64,000 bases of DNA from Doryteuthis pealeii (lineage: Eukaryota; Mollusca; Cephalopoda; Myopsida; Loliginidae): positions 75,184,626 to 75,248,625 of the forward strand of contig CM042148.1 of assembly GCA_023376005.1 (NCBI GenBank), written 5' to 3'. Below, piece by piece: positions 10,291 through 20,814 of the stretch. The first letter of the stretch is position 1, and each line of letters begins with the position of its first letter. The translations under genes were made by a program, and so were the position numbers. The notes below the pieces were generated by a model. That model was not told where the DNA came from. It worked only from the letters and a program-made list of their open reading frames with translations, and did no database searches.

Positions 10291-10339
10291 GATGATGTAG
10301 GGATCGAAGTGTAGTATCTGTTCCAGTTACTATGCTTTG

Positions 10340-10625
10340 AAACTTACCTATTCCCCTCGGGGGGTCCAGTGTGCTTCAGCCTCTGGACCGGGTTCAAGTA
10401 CAATTATTAGCGTCGATCCCAGAGGGCTATCCCTCCAGGCATTACCTGCCCCTTTTGTGGGCAGGGCTGGGTTTATTTCCCAGCGCCCGAGGCGCTCCCT
10501 GGAGGGGGAATGCCGAGGGGATCGACGCAATTTTTGTTCTTTCCCACCCATGAGCTTTGGCTTGTGGGTGGACCCACGTTAAAACGAGGCCTTGTGCCCA
10601 GTCCATACAAGTGGGGTATAAGACA
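10340..10625 (+). repeat. GC-rich structured repeat, copy 2
   Basis: Same layout as copy 1, with the outer stem at about 10410-10528. The first inner hairpin reads GAGGG...CCCTC against GGGGG...CCCCC in copy 1, a paired change that keeps the stem. Short open frames here overlap the stems in several frames and are not genes. Confidence 0.7.
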
Positions 10626-10683
10626 ACTATCCTTGCAACCTTGTGTTATATCCTACTCGTGGGGAAAGGGTTGGGTAAGAAGG

Positions 10684-10812
10684 GCAGCCTATCGTGGTGT
10701 AATGGTTAGCAAGCTAGTTTCACAGATACATTATTACTGAACGGCGAGTTCGATCCTCTTTGGATGTCCCTTTACTTAAGACCTTGTGTCATATCTTACT
10801 CGTGGCGAACGG
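10684..10812 (+). mobile_element. SINE family A copy
   Basis: Has ATCGTGGTGTAATGGTTAGC, the B box GAGTTCGATCCTC, and the tail CCTTGTGTCATATCTTACTC. Confidence 0.75.
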
Positions 10813-10815
10813 GTT

Positions 10816-11105
10816 TGCTAATACCTACGTAGGATATATGGCTCGTAATTATCCGCGAATTTAATCATCCAAGAAAAATCTTTGAACATATCTGCCGCGG
10901 ATACCGAGTGAATATGGATAGACAGAAATAGTATATATGTATCGTTATTTTCCGTGGATTTTGGACAAATTCCAAGATAATAACGGATGATGATGCTGGA
11001 CTTAAACGAAAAAAAAAAATCATTCTTTTTCATTTTTTCTACATAAAAGCAATGCTTCAAAAGACCAAACAAACAACGTTCACAAGAAATAACATACATA
11101 ATCAT
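10816..11105. repeat. dispersed module shared with 7266-7330
   Basis: The right end (GCTTCAAAAGACCAAACAAA and CAACGTTCACAAGAA) is the reverse complement of 7266-7330. ATTCCAAGATAATAACG and GATGATGCTGGACTT near 10970 recur at 13708. Confidence 0.5.
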
Positions 11106-11111
11106 ATATAT

Positions 11112-11146
<35 letters not shown>

Positions 11147-11315
11147 TAAATTTTTACTTGAAGGCACTTACAACGCATGTATCGCATAAAATTCGATACT
11201 TTTCTTATAGAAAATGAACTTGACAAGTGTAATCCCGGCAAAGGATGGCTCGGTGTGTAGAATACGTACAGACTGTTTCGACTTTATTAAGTCTCATCAG
11301 CGGTATATACTAACG
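11106..11315 (-). mobile_element. hammerhead-bearing element between two (TA)n tracts
   Basis: A minus-strand element carries the ribozyme at 11262-11306. It runs about 110 nt downstream to (TA)n at 11106-11148, and is cut on its 5' side by (TA)n at 11316-11355. It looks like a 5'-truncated insertion into a (TA)n target with a (TA)n tail. Confidence 0.6.
11262..11306 (-). ncRNA. hammerhead ribozyme motif, type I
   Basis: CTGATGA (11300-11294), helix II GACT/AGTC with a 6-nt loop, GAAA (11279-11276), a short helix III (A-T, C-G, A-T, loop GTC), then T11268-A11267 as the U16.1-H17 pair. Helix I pairs G-C, C-G, a bulged C, then three A/T pairs. All residues of the conserved core are present. 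Predicted self-cleavage is 3' of A11267. Confidence 0.75.
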
Positions 11316-11355
11316 ATATATATATAATTATATATATATATATATTATATATATA

Positions 11356-11530
11356 GGTAATTTTTTAAAATTATTTTTATTTATTTATTTATTTATTTTG
11401 TGGAGAGAAATTTATTTATATAATTTTAATTAATCATGACAAGCAAATTCGGCGAATACCATGTGCGACGTGAGGAACACTGTACAGCTGTTTCGACCTA
11501 ATTTTGGTCTCATCAGCAGTGTATACCTAC
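11356..11530 (-). mobile_element. hammerhead-bearing element, reverse copy
   Basis: Downstream of the ribozyme at 11477-11522 it shares CTCACGTCGCACATGGTATT and GCTTGTCATGATTAATT with the plus-strand element at 11602-11785. The tRNA-like head is missing, so it is 5' truncated. Confidence 0.65.
11477..11522 (-). ncRNA. hammerhead ribozyme motif, type I
   Basis: Helix I ACACTG/CAGTGT (6 bp), CTGATGA (11516-11510), helix II GACC/GGTC, GAAA (11494-11491), helix III of A-T, C-G, A-T with a GC loop, and H17 = A11483. The core is complete. Confidence 0.8.
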
Positions 11531-11601
11531 GATCTCCCCCCGTTATAGTAGTTGCGCACTTATGATTGACAAGTTGATTTGGCGAGTTTCATGTGTGGCG
11601 T

Positions 11602-11780
11602 GTCCGGTTGGCCTAGGGGTAGAGTCTCTGACTTTGCGTCCTGGGTTCGCCGGTTCGATCTCTGTCGGGGAGAGATCGTAGGTATACACTGCTGATGAGA
11701 CCAAAATTAGGTTGAAACAGCTGTACAGTGTTCCTCACGTCGCACATGGTATTCGCCGAATTTGCTTGTCATGATTAATT

Positions 11781-11785
<5 letters not shown>
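11602..11785 (+). mobile_element. SINE with tRNA-like head and hammerhead ribozyme
   Basis: The head (11602-11672) has an A box (TGGCCTAGGGGTAGAG) and a B box (CGGTTCGATCTCTG) at normal Pol III spacing. It is followed after about 13 nt by a full hammerhead (11686-11731), then about 55 nt of tail and (TA)n at 11786-11816. Length about 185 bp. The layout resembles schistosome Sm-alpha SINEs, which also join Pol III promoters to hammerheads; that comparison is established knowledge, while identity of this family is not known to me. Confidence 0.75.
11686..11731 (+). ncRNA. hammerhead ribozyme motif, type I
   Basis: Helix I ACACTG/CAGTGT (6 bp), CTGATGA (11692-11698), helix II GACC/GGTT with one G-T wobble at its base, GAAA (11714-11717), helix III with a GC loop, U16.1 T11724 and H17 A11725. 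Complete core; predicted cleavage after A11725. Confidence 0.8.
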
Positions 11786-11816
<31 letters not shown>

Positions 11817-11819
<3 letters not shown>

Positions 11820-12208
11820 CCATTCCATTGTTTCTATTATTCCTTTGATGAGACCATATTTTCTTTCAACAAGATATTTCTATCCACTTGTTCAGGTCAA
11901 CAAGAACTGTCTTTTAACTTTAGACTGATTTGCAATATGGACATATTTTTTTTTTTTTGGTTTTACTGAAATAATCATTTTAATTTAAACTGCATCTAAT
12001 GGTAAAGTTTCAATTTTGGAGCTCTGGGACATGTGGAGTACTCCTTTATCGCCATTAGTCCTTGATTCACTATGACCCAGTGTTAGAGACCCAGAAAAAT
12101 GAGTTTAAAAAATTGAGTTAAAAAGATTGTTGAATACCCATCAAGTATGAATAAAACGAAACGTCTCCAGCATAAAATAACCCAAGTATTAACATGCCGT
12201 AAAATGGT
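11817..12208 (-). repeat. (TA)n-linked module and family D copy
   Basis: 11817-11935 is the inverted copy of 6070-6180. 11995-12208 is a family D copy on the minus strand, ending at CATGCCGTAAAATGG. Confidence 0.6.
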
Positions 12209-13905
12209 GAATATTGGTACTTATTTTACCGCATATGAGGAGGTCTGTTTATAATGGCACAGTTAAATATGTGTAAATAGAAGCAGTATAATCTTGAAGC
12301 GGGGAAAGATTACTAAAAAAAAAAGAGAAAAAAGATTAAGCTTAATCCATGATTCTGATAAGTCCGGATCGACGTCAAATTGGCTAACGATGAATTTCTT
12401 GCTGATTCGAAAGAAATAGATTCCTTTTTACTGATTGATTAAAAAGATTTATTCGGTTTATGATTGTTTGGAAATCCCATTTTGTATAAACTGTGATACT
12501 AAACTAACATAACAAAAACTTAGAGACAAGTACCTAATAAACTGTATATCCTCCCTCGCCTAAGTAACGCTACCGTGTAAGCTGGGGTTGTAGAACATGC
12601 CGACTGCACCTCCGCAGCAGGTGGGTTTATCAGGGGTGGATTTTACCCATTTGTAGAGGTGTATAGATATGACCAGCTACAAAATGAATAATAGGTCAGA
12701 CTAGGCTTTTAAACCATAATATGGAAACTGATTTAGAAGAAGGAAAACTGAATTAAAACCTGTTAAACTCCGCTTAAAATTGATCTTGTGATGAATCCTG
12801 CTTCTGCGGAGGGGTTTGTAAATACATACAGAATAGCATTTTTCATGTCTTTAGAATGAATATCAGCAAAATCACCGTCCTCCTTACCACTGTTTGAACC
12901 CGCCTCCTTGCACACCTCAAATTGAGTATCTCAAATTTCAGCTCTAATAGTTGCATAATTGAGAGATAACCTCTCAATTATGAACGTTAGTGTAGCTTAA
13001 ATCAAACCAATGGTTTTGTGGAAAAACAGGGGATTTGATCGACAGCATTTAACCCTGCGTTGACCTATTCTCTCATTGGACGGCCAGAGCCACGAGAAAG
13101 TTAATTTAGGAAATCAGTTTTTAACTGGGCGCTGAATGAGACGGAACACAATATTGGTCTGCCAGCTCGAAACCAAAATCTTTGCTCGTTTGAATTGATC
13201 TGGAATTTAGAAAAATATGAGCTCTAAGTAAAAAAAAATATTGGGTTCGTTACTCCGAACTAAACAACGGAGCAAGGCACAAAAAGATCCAGCCCAGATT
13301 CAGAATAACAGAACAGACAGCCAGAGGTAGATCCAGCAAAGAAGTCAGCTGCCAACCCAGAGCAAATCCAGAATCAACAGATAGACGGATCCAGTTAAGT
13401 AGATAAGAAAAGAGTTACTCAGAACCATAGAAGAAGAAACAGAAGCTAAGTATATGAGTATGCGTGCACGGGTTTACGGGTATACTCTAGAATATACAAC
13501 AAAATACGTAGGATACTTACTAATAAAAAATGGGGCTATGTAACATAGTGATGATGTAGAGTATTTATTAAGCAAGCTAAAAATGAATCGCTTCTCTCAA
13601 AAATATTGACGGCAAACATGACAAATGTTTTGTTTGTCGTCTGCATTTTTGAGAGAAATATCATAACAAAGAGAAATTAAATTTGCGACAGGCAATTAGA
13701 TGAATTCCAAGATAATAACGAAAGATGATGCTGGACTTGAACGGACAAACAAAAATTTTCTTTCTTTTTTTTTTCTAAATAAAAAAAGGCAAAGCAATAT
13801 GAACATCTTAGTTATTATTATTATTTTTTTTTTACTAGAATTATAATTTTTTTTATTAAAATGTCTCTGGAATTAAAAAAATGGCTAACTATTATCAAAT
13901 AATTG
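12209..13905. other. unassigned, with one SINE B copy
   Basis: SINE B sequence at about 12650-12832 (ATTTGTAGAGG region to CTTCTGCGGAGGGGTTTG). A 12-bp stem hairpin (CATAATTGAGAG / CTCTCAATTATG) lies at about 12953-12981. No gene is seen in the rest. Confidence 0.5.
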
Positions 13906-14027
13906 CAACAATATTCTTTAAAATCACACGAAGCAAAAAGAAAAAAAGACGATTCACGTGATTATATCCGAATAAGAAAAATAAATAAATGAATAAAAAC
14001 AAAATAAAATAAATTAACGAATTCCAA

Positions 14028-14218
14028 TGCATTTCACATAGCGCTAATATCATTGGGAAAGGTAAACATCCAAATATTCTCTTCCAAGCTATGGGTAAAT
14101 AGTTGGACAGACTGGACTCTTTGAATTTGGTATGGCAACCAGTGTAGGAGTAAGAAAATTTTACTTAAAAATTTTCGCTTAAAATCTTGTGATACATCCT
14201 GTTGGTGCGGAGAGGTTG
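14028..14218 (+). mobile_element. SINE family B, 3' part
   Basis: Starts at TTTCACATAGCGCTAATA and keeps CTATGGGTAAATAG and the GTGCGGAGAGGTTGATA end, followed by (TA)n 14219-14278. The head is missing. Mirrored at 63690-63885. Confidence 0.7.
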
Positions 14219-14257
<39 letters not shown>

Positions 14258-14543
14258 ATTATATATATATATATATATGAGGTTAGTTTCGACTTTATAC
14301 ACACGCGCGCAACCACACATTCATAGACACATAAAAAAATGCACAATGTTTTTTTCGATACAAACACTTACACATTCTAATACTCACAACGCAAAAAAGA
14401 ATATTTGACGTCATATTTCAAACAGTTCATTTTTTCAACGTTCTTTTTTCTCAGACTTCAAATTTTAAACAAGAACTATTACTCGCCTTTCTCCTTATTC
14501 TGAGATAAAAAAATTTTTTATCACCTTCCACATACCAACAAAA

Positions 14544-14590
14544 GCCCTGAAGATGATCTAATTAATAGATCGAAACACTGCAGCGTCGGC
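14544..14590 (+). ncRNA. hammerhead-like motif, partly decayed
   Basis: CTGAAGA (14547-14553, fits CUGANGA), one extra T, helix II GATCTA/TAGATC, GAAA, a helix III with one mismatch, then GTC. Helix I is 3 bp (GCC/GGC). (TA)n begins about 90 nt downstream at 14679. The mirrored copy at 63309-63356 has TTGAAGA, losing the invariant C3. Confidence 0.5.
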
Positions 14591-14678
14591 CAATAAACTC
14601 ACCACTTAACTCATGTTAAACCTGTGTTTTTTAAATTTTTATTATACTATATACCGTCGGATTCACTTCCTTTTATTC

Positions 14679-14710
<32 letters not shown>

Positions 14711-14720
14711 TATATATATA

Positions 14721-15216
14721 TTTGTGATATGGCTATTTTCAGCCGACAATATTTGGGAGAATATGTGCTTAATTGAAGTTGAACCTAACTTTTTGAAAGT
14801 TAATTCATTAATAATTTTTTCGTTTTGTTAAGTAGTAGGTATTTATATTCCTCTTAAGTGACCTCTACACGAACTTACGAGAAGTAAACAAACAGACGAT
14901 GTTTGTGATATGGCTATTTTCAGCCGACAATATTTGGGAGAATATGTGCTTAACGAAGAAATCTTGCTAAGTCCGTTTGGTGTGGAGGTAAGACGCTTGA
15001 TGTCAAATTTGACAGACATGTTTCGAATCACAGACGGGGCGGTCTTCGTATCTATAACTCTGCTGATGAGGCCTAATAGGCCGAAATGTACATACAGAGA
15101 TTGATTTTTCTCGATTTGTTTAGCCTTACATTTAAATAGGTAATCCCGCCTAATTAATTATTAATGAATTAACTTTCAAAAAATTAGGTTCGACTTCAAT
15201 TAAGCACATATTCTCC

Positions 15217-15221
<5 letters not shown>
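14721..15221 (+). mobile_element. foldback insertion carrying a tRNA head and hammerhead
   Basis: A unit of about 500 bp lies between two (TA)n tracts. Terminal inverted repeats of about 65 bp occupy 14750-14814 and 15156-15221, and a 50-bp segment (TTTGTGATATGGCTATTTTC start) is directly repeated at 14721 and 14902. Inside are a tRNA-like head (A box TGGTGTGGAGGTAAGACGC near 14978, B box GTTTCGAATCA near 15020) and a canonical hammerhead at 15058-15099. The mirrored site at 63133-63220 has only (TA)n(GT)n, so this is an insertion present in one arm. Confidence 0.75.
15058..15099 (+). ncRNA. hammerhead ribozyme motif, type I, canonical
   Basis: Helix I CTCTG/CAGAG (5 bp), CTGATGA (15063-15069), helix II GGCC-TAATA-GGCC, GAAA (15083-15086), helix III A-T, T-A, G-C with a TA loop, U16.1 T15093, H17 A15094. 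No mismatch in core or stems. The very short helix III is typical of retroelement hammerheads, which often cleave best as dimers. Predicted cleavage after A15094. Confidence 0.85.
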
Positions 15222-15272
<51 letters not shown>

Positions 15273-16059
15273 TCGAGATCATTATTGTTAAACTGAATTC
15301 GACATAAAAAGATCCATCAAGGGTTACTATATCAACCCACGACCAACCAACCAACCAACCAACAAAACAATCACTGTTATAACGTTTAAATTAAGTTGAA
15401 CACTAGCTCTGTGACATTATGACCAACATTTCTGTCTGGGTGTTATTTTAATATACATTGTGTACCCATTTATAAACAGAAGAGATGAAACTCCTCTACG
15501 CTAACAAATGTATTTGACTTAAGCCAGGAACGAATTATGAATAGGGCAAGCGGAACCTGTGGATATACCACAGTATGATAATCTAATTAAAACGTTTGAT
15601 ATGTTTACCTAAGAGCTATTGTTACATAGTTCAATATGTAAAAAGTACAATAATCTCTTTTTTTCCTTCTTTCCTTTTCTTCATCTTTTCATTATGTCCA
15701 ATTGAAACATATTAGCATTATCGTTTCCGCGCACTCACCATATCTCTCTATCTTTTCCCTACTCTCTTTCCTTCTTTGTTATTATATTTTACTGTGTAGA
15801 ATATCCCTTTTCTTCCCTTTCTTTTTTAATAATAAAAACGGAATGGTCAATTATTTAGCTGAGGTGACGAAACCATAAGAAATAAGAATTCGGCGCGTTA
15901 GCTATACCAGATAATTAGGATTTATATTTTTGCATTTGGATGGTCTCATTATTAACCGGAGGGTGTTTCAGGATGTTAACGGTCGTATTTTTTAGGAATA
16001 CCACTTTAATTATATAGATTAGAATAAAAAGTTTTAATACTTAATGAACGAAACCATAA

Positions 16060-16122
<63 letters not shown>

Positions 16123-16224
16123 TGTGTGTATGTGTGCCTGTGTGCCTCTGTGTGTGTCTGTGTGAACAAAAAACAACACACCATGTTCAATAGAACCAAG
16201 ATAGCGCTGAAATACCAACTAGAA
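15222..16224. other. (TA)n tracts and unassigned AT-rich DNA
   Basis: (TA)n at 15222-15271 and 16062-16120; family D remnant at 15317-15365. The rest is mirrored at about 62400-63130 and shows no gene. Confidence 0.6.
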
Positions 16225-16995
16225 TCCTTCACTCCTTCCTAAAGCAAAGCACCAGTATAATCATAGATAGCTGTTAATTCTAAAATTCTAATAAGAATGC
16301 TTTTACGACTTCCTAAATAGAATCATCAGTATAATCTCGGAAATGCCACTTAAAATCATTAAACCCTTCCTAAACAGAAGTATCAATACTATCATGGACA
16401 GCAGTTAACCAGGAAATTCTAATTAGAATTTTTCTCTAGTTAATGAATAGAAGCATCAGTATTATCATGGTCAAATGTTAATGATGAAATGCCAATTAAA
16501 ATTCTTCACCCCTTCCTAAATAGAAGCATCAATATTATCATAATAACTACTATGAACTCCTAATTAGAATCCTTCCCTCTTTCCTAAATAGATGTATCAA
16601 TATCATCATGGACAACCGTTAACTCATCAATACTAATTAGAATAATCTACTCCTTCCTAAACAGAAACACCAATATAATCATGGATATCTGTTAAGAATG
16701 AAATTCTAATTGGAATATTCACTCTTTCCTAAATAGAAGGACCAATATCATCATTTGACAGCTGTTAACTCGGATATGCTAATTAGAATCACCCACACCT
16801 TTCTAAATAGAAGCATCAGTATCATCATGTAGAGACGTTAAGAATGAAATTCTAATTAGAATCTTTAGAATTACTCGTTCCTAAATAGAAGCATCAATAT
16901 CATCATGGACAGCTATTAACTTTGAAATGCTAATTAGAATCATTTACCCCTTCCTAAATTGAAGCATCAATATTATCATAGCCAATTGTTGACTC
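16225..16995 (-). repeat. satellite tract, about ten diverged ~75-bp monomers
   Basis: TTCCTAAATAGAAGCATCA-type motifs recur about every 70-77 bp from 16249 to 16970. Monomers are clearly diverged from each other. Two adjacent ones at about 16740-16890 match the two halves of the 151-bp dimer amplified at 56880-61900, so the left arm keeps the unamplified form. Confidence 0.85.
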
Positions 16996-17044
16996 TTAAA
17001 TGCCAAATAGAAATTGTTCAGTGGGAAGATGAAGGAGCAAGCCT

Positions 17045-17047
<3 letters not shown>

Positions 17048-17122
<75 letters not shown>
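17048..17122. repeat. (TA)n(TG)n compound microsatellite
   Basis: About 49 bp of TA then about 26 bp of TG. Mirrored at about 56574-56660 with (CA)n and (TA)n. Confidence 0.9.
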
Positions 17123-17251
17123 AGTGGACTCTCGAGAACGATAGATGAGGGTCAGCAGTGAGTGATTTGATTCCTCCCATGTTGTGCATGCTGTCAAGAA
17201 GACATTTTATGTTTCCTCGAGTGTGACAGCAGCCCAGCCCTGCTGCGAGCC

Positions 17252-17797
17252 ATAAAGCCACACTGACAAACGAAATGATCCAAGACAGGAGTTAAATGCT
17301 TTTCTTTTAAAGTTATGCGGAGCCGATCTCTATGCTTCAGTCAATTTTGTTCAAAGCTCTTTAGTTTATATATATATATATATATGTTGAATTAAACAAA
17401 AGACACATCTCCTGTTTAACAATTTTATTTGTGATTTTTTCAAGTTTTCTGGCCAACTTTTAAATATTTGGGCAGAATTCGTGGGTTAGTCCACAAAAGT
17501 TCATGTCCCGAGTGCTTTCGGCACTTCGAAGTGATATCATCAGGGGTGATGTGTTCCAGTTTTTCAAATTATATTAATGGATGTGGAGGCTGGAAGAAGG
17601 AGAATTGATGGGAAAGGTGCTATAGGCATCTTAAAATGTGTGTATCGTATTGGAAATTAATTTTATTTAAGTATGGTTTGTATTGTTTTATGTATAAAGC
17701 TTCATAAAGATATGAAGGCGCGTGGGCTAGTGGTTAGAGTCGTGGAAAATGGATTCGTCGATTCGAGTTCAATTCCTAGACAACGCTGTTGGTATTT
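17252..17797. other. 545-bp segment absent from the right arm
   Basis: In the right arm the flanks of this segment join directly near 56430 (GAGCCATGAAGCC next to TGTTGGCATTTCACATAG on the reverse strand). The segment holds (TA)n 17367-17384, a decayed hammerhead element (minus strand, CTGATGA 17543-17537, CACTTCGAAGTG hairpin, GAAA 17519-17516) and the head of a SINE B copy whose tail survives in both arms. Deletion in the right arm is the simpler reading. Confidence 0.7.
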
Positions 17798-18811
17798 CAC
17801 ATAGCACTAATACCCTTGGGAAAGGTATGAAGCCATATATTACAACGGATATAATTGTTAATTTAGTTCTGAGTAACAATTTTTCAGTAGGTTGCAGGTT
17901 CAATCCTTGCCAAGGGTGATAATAACATATAATACTTAACATAACTTAACACTTGTACCCAGTTATAGTTAAGGGGATGAGCATGGGCTACCGGCGTGGA
18001 TTGAATAAAGGGTTCGGTTCGAAGTTTCATGAAGACTCCCAAGTTTGACAAAAAAGGTTACCGAGTTCGAATCATTCCTAAATCGAAGGATCAATATCAT
18101 GAATCGCACTTAAAACAGAAACAATAGTTTCATGTGTTATCTTTTTTAATCAATAATAGAGATTCGATGTCAGAATGTCTGTAACTAGAACTACGTCACT
18201 GATTACGTCACAATATCCAAAATTCTTAATACATAGAATAATGAACAGCCCTGTATTATATATCTTTTTATTCATTTAAAAGAATATTCAATATTAATAT
18301 TAATAAAATGAATAAAAACTGTTCCTTAAAATTCAACATTTGAATCATTTCCATCGTAATAACGACAATTTAAAAAAATAAACAAAGAAATTAATTAAAA
18401 GTTGTATTAAATGGAAAAAATTATTTGTGAAATTTGTAATCAATTTTTATGATTATTTTTCACTCTTACCCTTTTTCAGTAACAAAAAACTTAACTAAAT
18501 AGTTTACAAATAAACAAATATCTACGATTTTATGTAACATTTATGTGTCAAATATTATTTGATGGGGACAGAACTAAGTTTTTATTTCAAATTGTTTTCT
18601 TTTACTTTTACTCCTTTAATTAATTTAATGATTTTGCTTACTTATGATACCCTCTTGCATTGAATTTTTAACACCCATTCTATTAGGCAATATCTTTCAA
18701 AAATTAATTCTACACCGCTCGGAAGGTTATTTTTGTTAAATTGCTACTGTAGTTAATATATTTTTTTTTACTTGCGTTTTTTTTTTTTTTATCTTTAAAC
18801 ACATCCAAAAA
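17798..18811. other. unassigned, SINE B tail at start
   Basis: SINE B body to about 17850, then a tRNA-like B-box remnant (GGTTCAATCCTTGCC) near 17900. AT-rich DNA with no gene. Mirrored at about 55430-56400. Confidence 0.55.
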
Positions 18812-19282
18812 AACTTTGGGTCATTTTCACCTTTAGTTGGTTAAATTCCTAGCAAGTAAGGCAATTAGAGTAACCTCCCTTGACTTTCATTTTGAAACAA
18901 GCTGGTAGCTATTTTGAAAGTCTCCGTGCGAAATAAACAAATCTTAGAAACTTTTTCGAAAACAAGACAACTGCATGCTTTAACACAAAAATTATCATAA
19001 AATGTGTTCTTAATAACAATTAAGTTCATTTCAGATAATTTTATGCTAGGAATTTAGCCAACTGACTTTCACTTTGAAACAAACCGGTAGCCATTTTGAA
19101 AGTCTCCGTGCTAAATAAACAAATCTTAGAGACTTTTTCGAAAACAACACAACTGCATGCTTTAACACAAAATTATCATAAAATGTGTTCTTAATAACAA
19201 TTAAGTTCATTTCAGATAATTCGCACGCACCATTTTATGCTAGGAATTTAGCCAACTAAAGGTGAAAATTGCCAAACTTTGT
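18812..19282. mobile_element. foldback element with tandemly duplicated core
   Basis: Inverted ends of about 42 bp (AAACTTTGGGTCATTTTCACC at 18812 onward; its inverse ends near 19282) enclose a direct duplication of about 190 bp (GTAGCTATTTTGAAAGTCTC near 18907 and GTAGCCATTTTGAAAGTCTC near 19086). Present in both arms, so older than the duplication. MITE-like; no target duplication identified. Confidence 0.6.
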
Positions 19283-20814
19283 ACTAACTTACTGTGGTCG
19301 TCATTTCTATGAAATTGAAGATTCGTGTGGGCGGAAGATGGCGGTGAGGGATTACGAATGTCACTGTTCAACTTTTTTTAAAATGATTTTCCAAATAGAA
19401 TTAAACAACCCAAAAAGCCCGACGTTTCCCAGTGACCTCTCAATTTTACTTTCTGTTTCGGTGGAGAAGGCGTTTCAACGATGCGTCTGAGGTTGAGTGC
19501 CACACCTACTATTAGCTCCCCACTTTCCCACACTGATCCAAGCTGTGCTACTCCTGTGCTGGGTTGGTGATGACTGGTATCGAACCCGGAACCTTGTGGC
19601 TCCTAGGCGGATGCTCTACCGATTGTTCAGAATCAGACCATTCCTAAATAGAAGGACTCATTTAATCATGGGGGATGATTGGCGTGGGCGGAAGATGGCG
19701 CTGAGAGATTACGAAGGTCACTGCTCAACCCCCCTTTTTAAAAAAAAAATGATTTTCTAAATGGAATTAAACAAACAAACAAGAAAGTGTCCCTCGTTTC
19801 TCTGTGACCTCGCAATCTTAATTCCTGCTTCAGTGGGGAGCATTTCAAATATTGAGAGCAATAAAGATTAGAATCCTAAATTGTGGAGATAACTTTATAA
19901 GGTTCCAAGAGGGAAATTAGAGAATAAAAACAAGAAGTCTGAAGGTTAAATTGTAAGGTAACAGCAAAGGAGGGAAAAAATGAAGTGAGCGATAATACAA
20001 TTAAATATTGCACGAACAAAAAATGATTAAGCTGCAATGTTAGATTAGAGAAAATGAAAAAATAATTAACCGGAAATGATATCTAAGTGAGGAATCAACG
20101 GTGGAAAAAAAAAAAAAATAAAAGGTCTCACATATTAAGAAAGAAATACATGATTGATTGGTTTGCAATAATAACATCAACGACAATATTAACTTTACCA
20201 GCGATATGACACAAATCGTGATGCTTTCTGGCTCTCTTTGCTGTCGAGCCCACTCTCCTCTCCGCTTCACCCCTCTCCGTGCCTTGCTTAACGTTAAGGC
20301 GCCAGGCCGTTTTATTTTTTTGCATACATCTCACACGTGTTTGTCTCAGTATGGCATATCCTCACGACTCTCTTGCAGACATCTTTAAATTGTAGGCGTG
20401 GTCTATCTACCGATCGGGAGCCTTTTACATATTCGCTGTACAAAAGATCTTTTGGGATACGGCCATTTTCCATTCTCCAACAAAGGTGCTTCTCACAGAG
20501 AATAGAGAACTTATATACTCATATATACCCACATCATAATCAGGTAATCGTAAATTTGATAAATATTAAAAGCTATGGTATTTATTGACTCTCCATCTAT
20601 TCAAGTGTGACACAAGGTCGTTTAATATGGGATTCCATGTTCTTGGTATGAAGTCAAATAACATCTAATTTGACCCAAATGAGACAATTCACTAACGTTG
20701 AAGAACAGATAATAATTAGTGTTCATTGCCAAACAGCAAACAAGGGGAGGTAATCCTGACCAGACTCCATATCGAACATACCCAATTATTTTCATGATCC
20801 TATTGCACTTATAA
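19283..20814. other. unassigned with SINE C fragment
   Basis: 19497-19640 is a reverse SINE C fragment (AGCTCCCCACTTTCC, GTATCGAACCCGGAACC). A loose direct repeat (GGGCGGAAGATGGCG) occurs near 19328 and 19687. No conserved reading frame. Mirrored at about 53430-54940. Confidence 0.55.

Noticed and set aside
19328..19700. GGGCGGAAGATGGCG repeats as a YY1/CpG promoter element
   Set aside because: Two short matches in repeat-dense DNA without a downstream gene or CpG enrichment.
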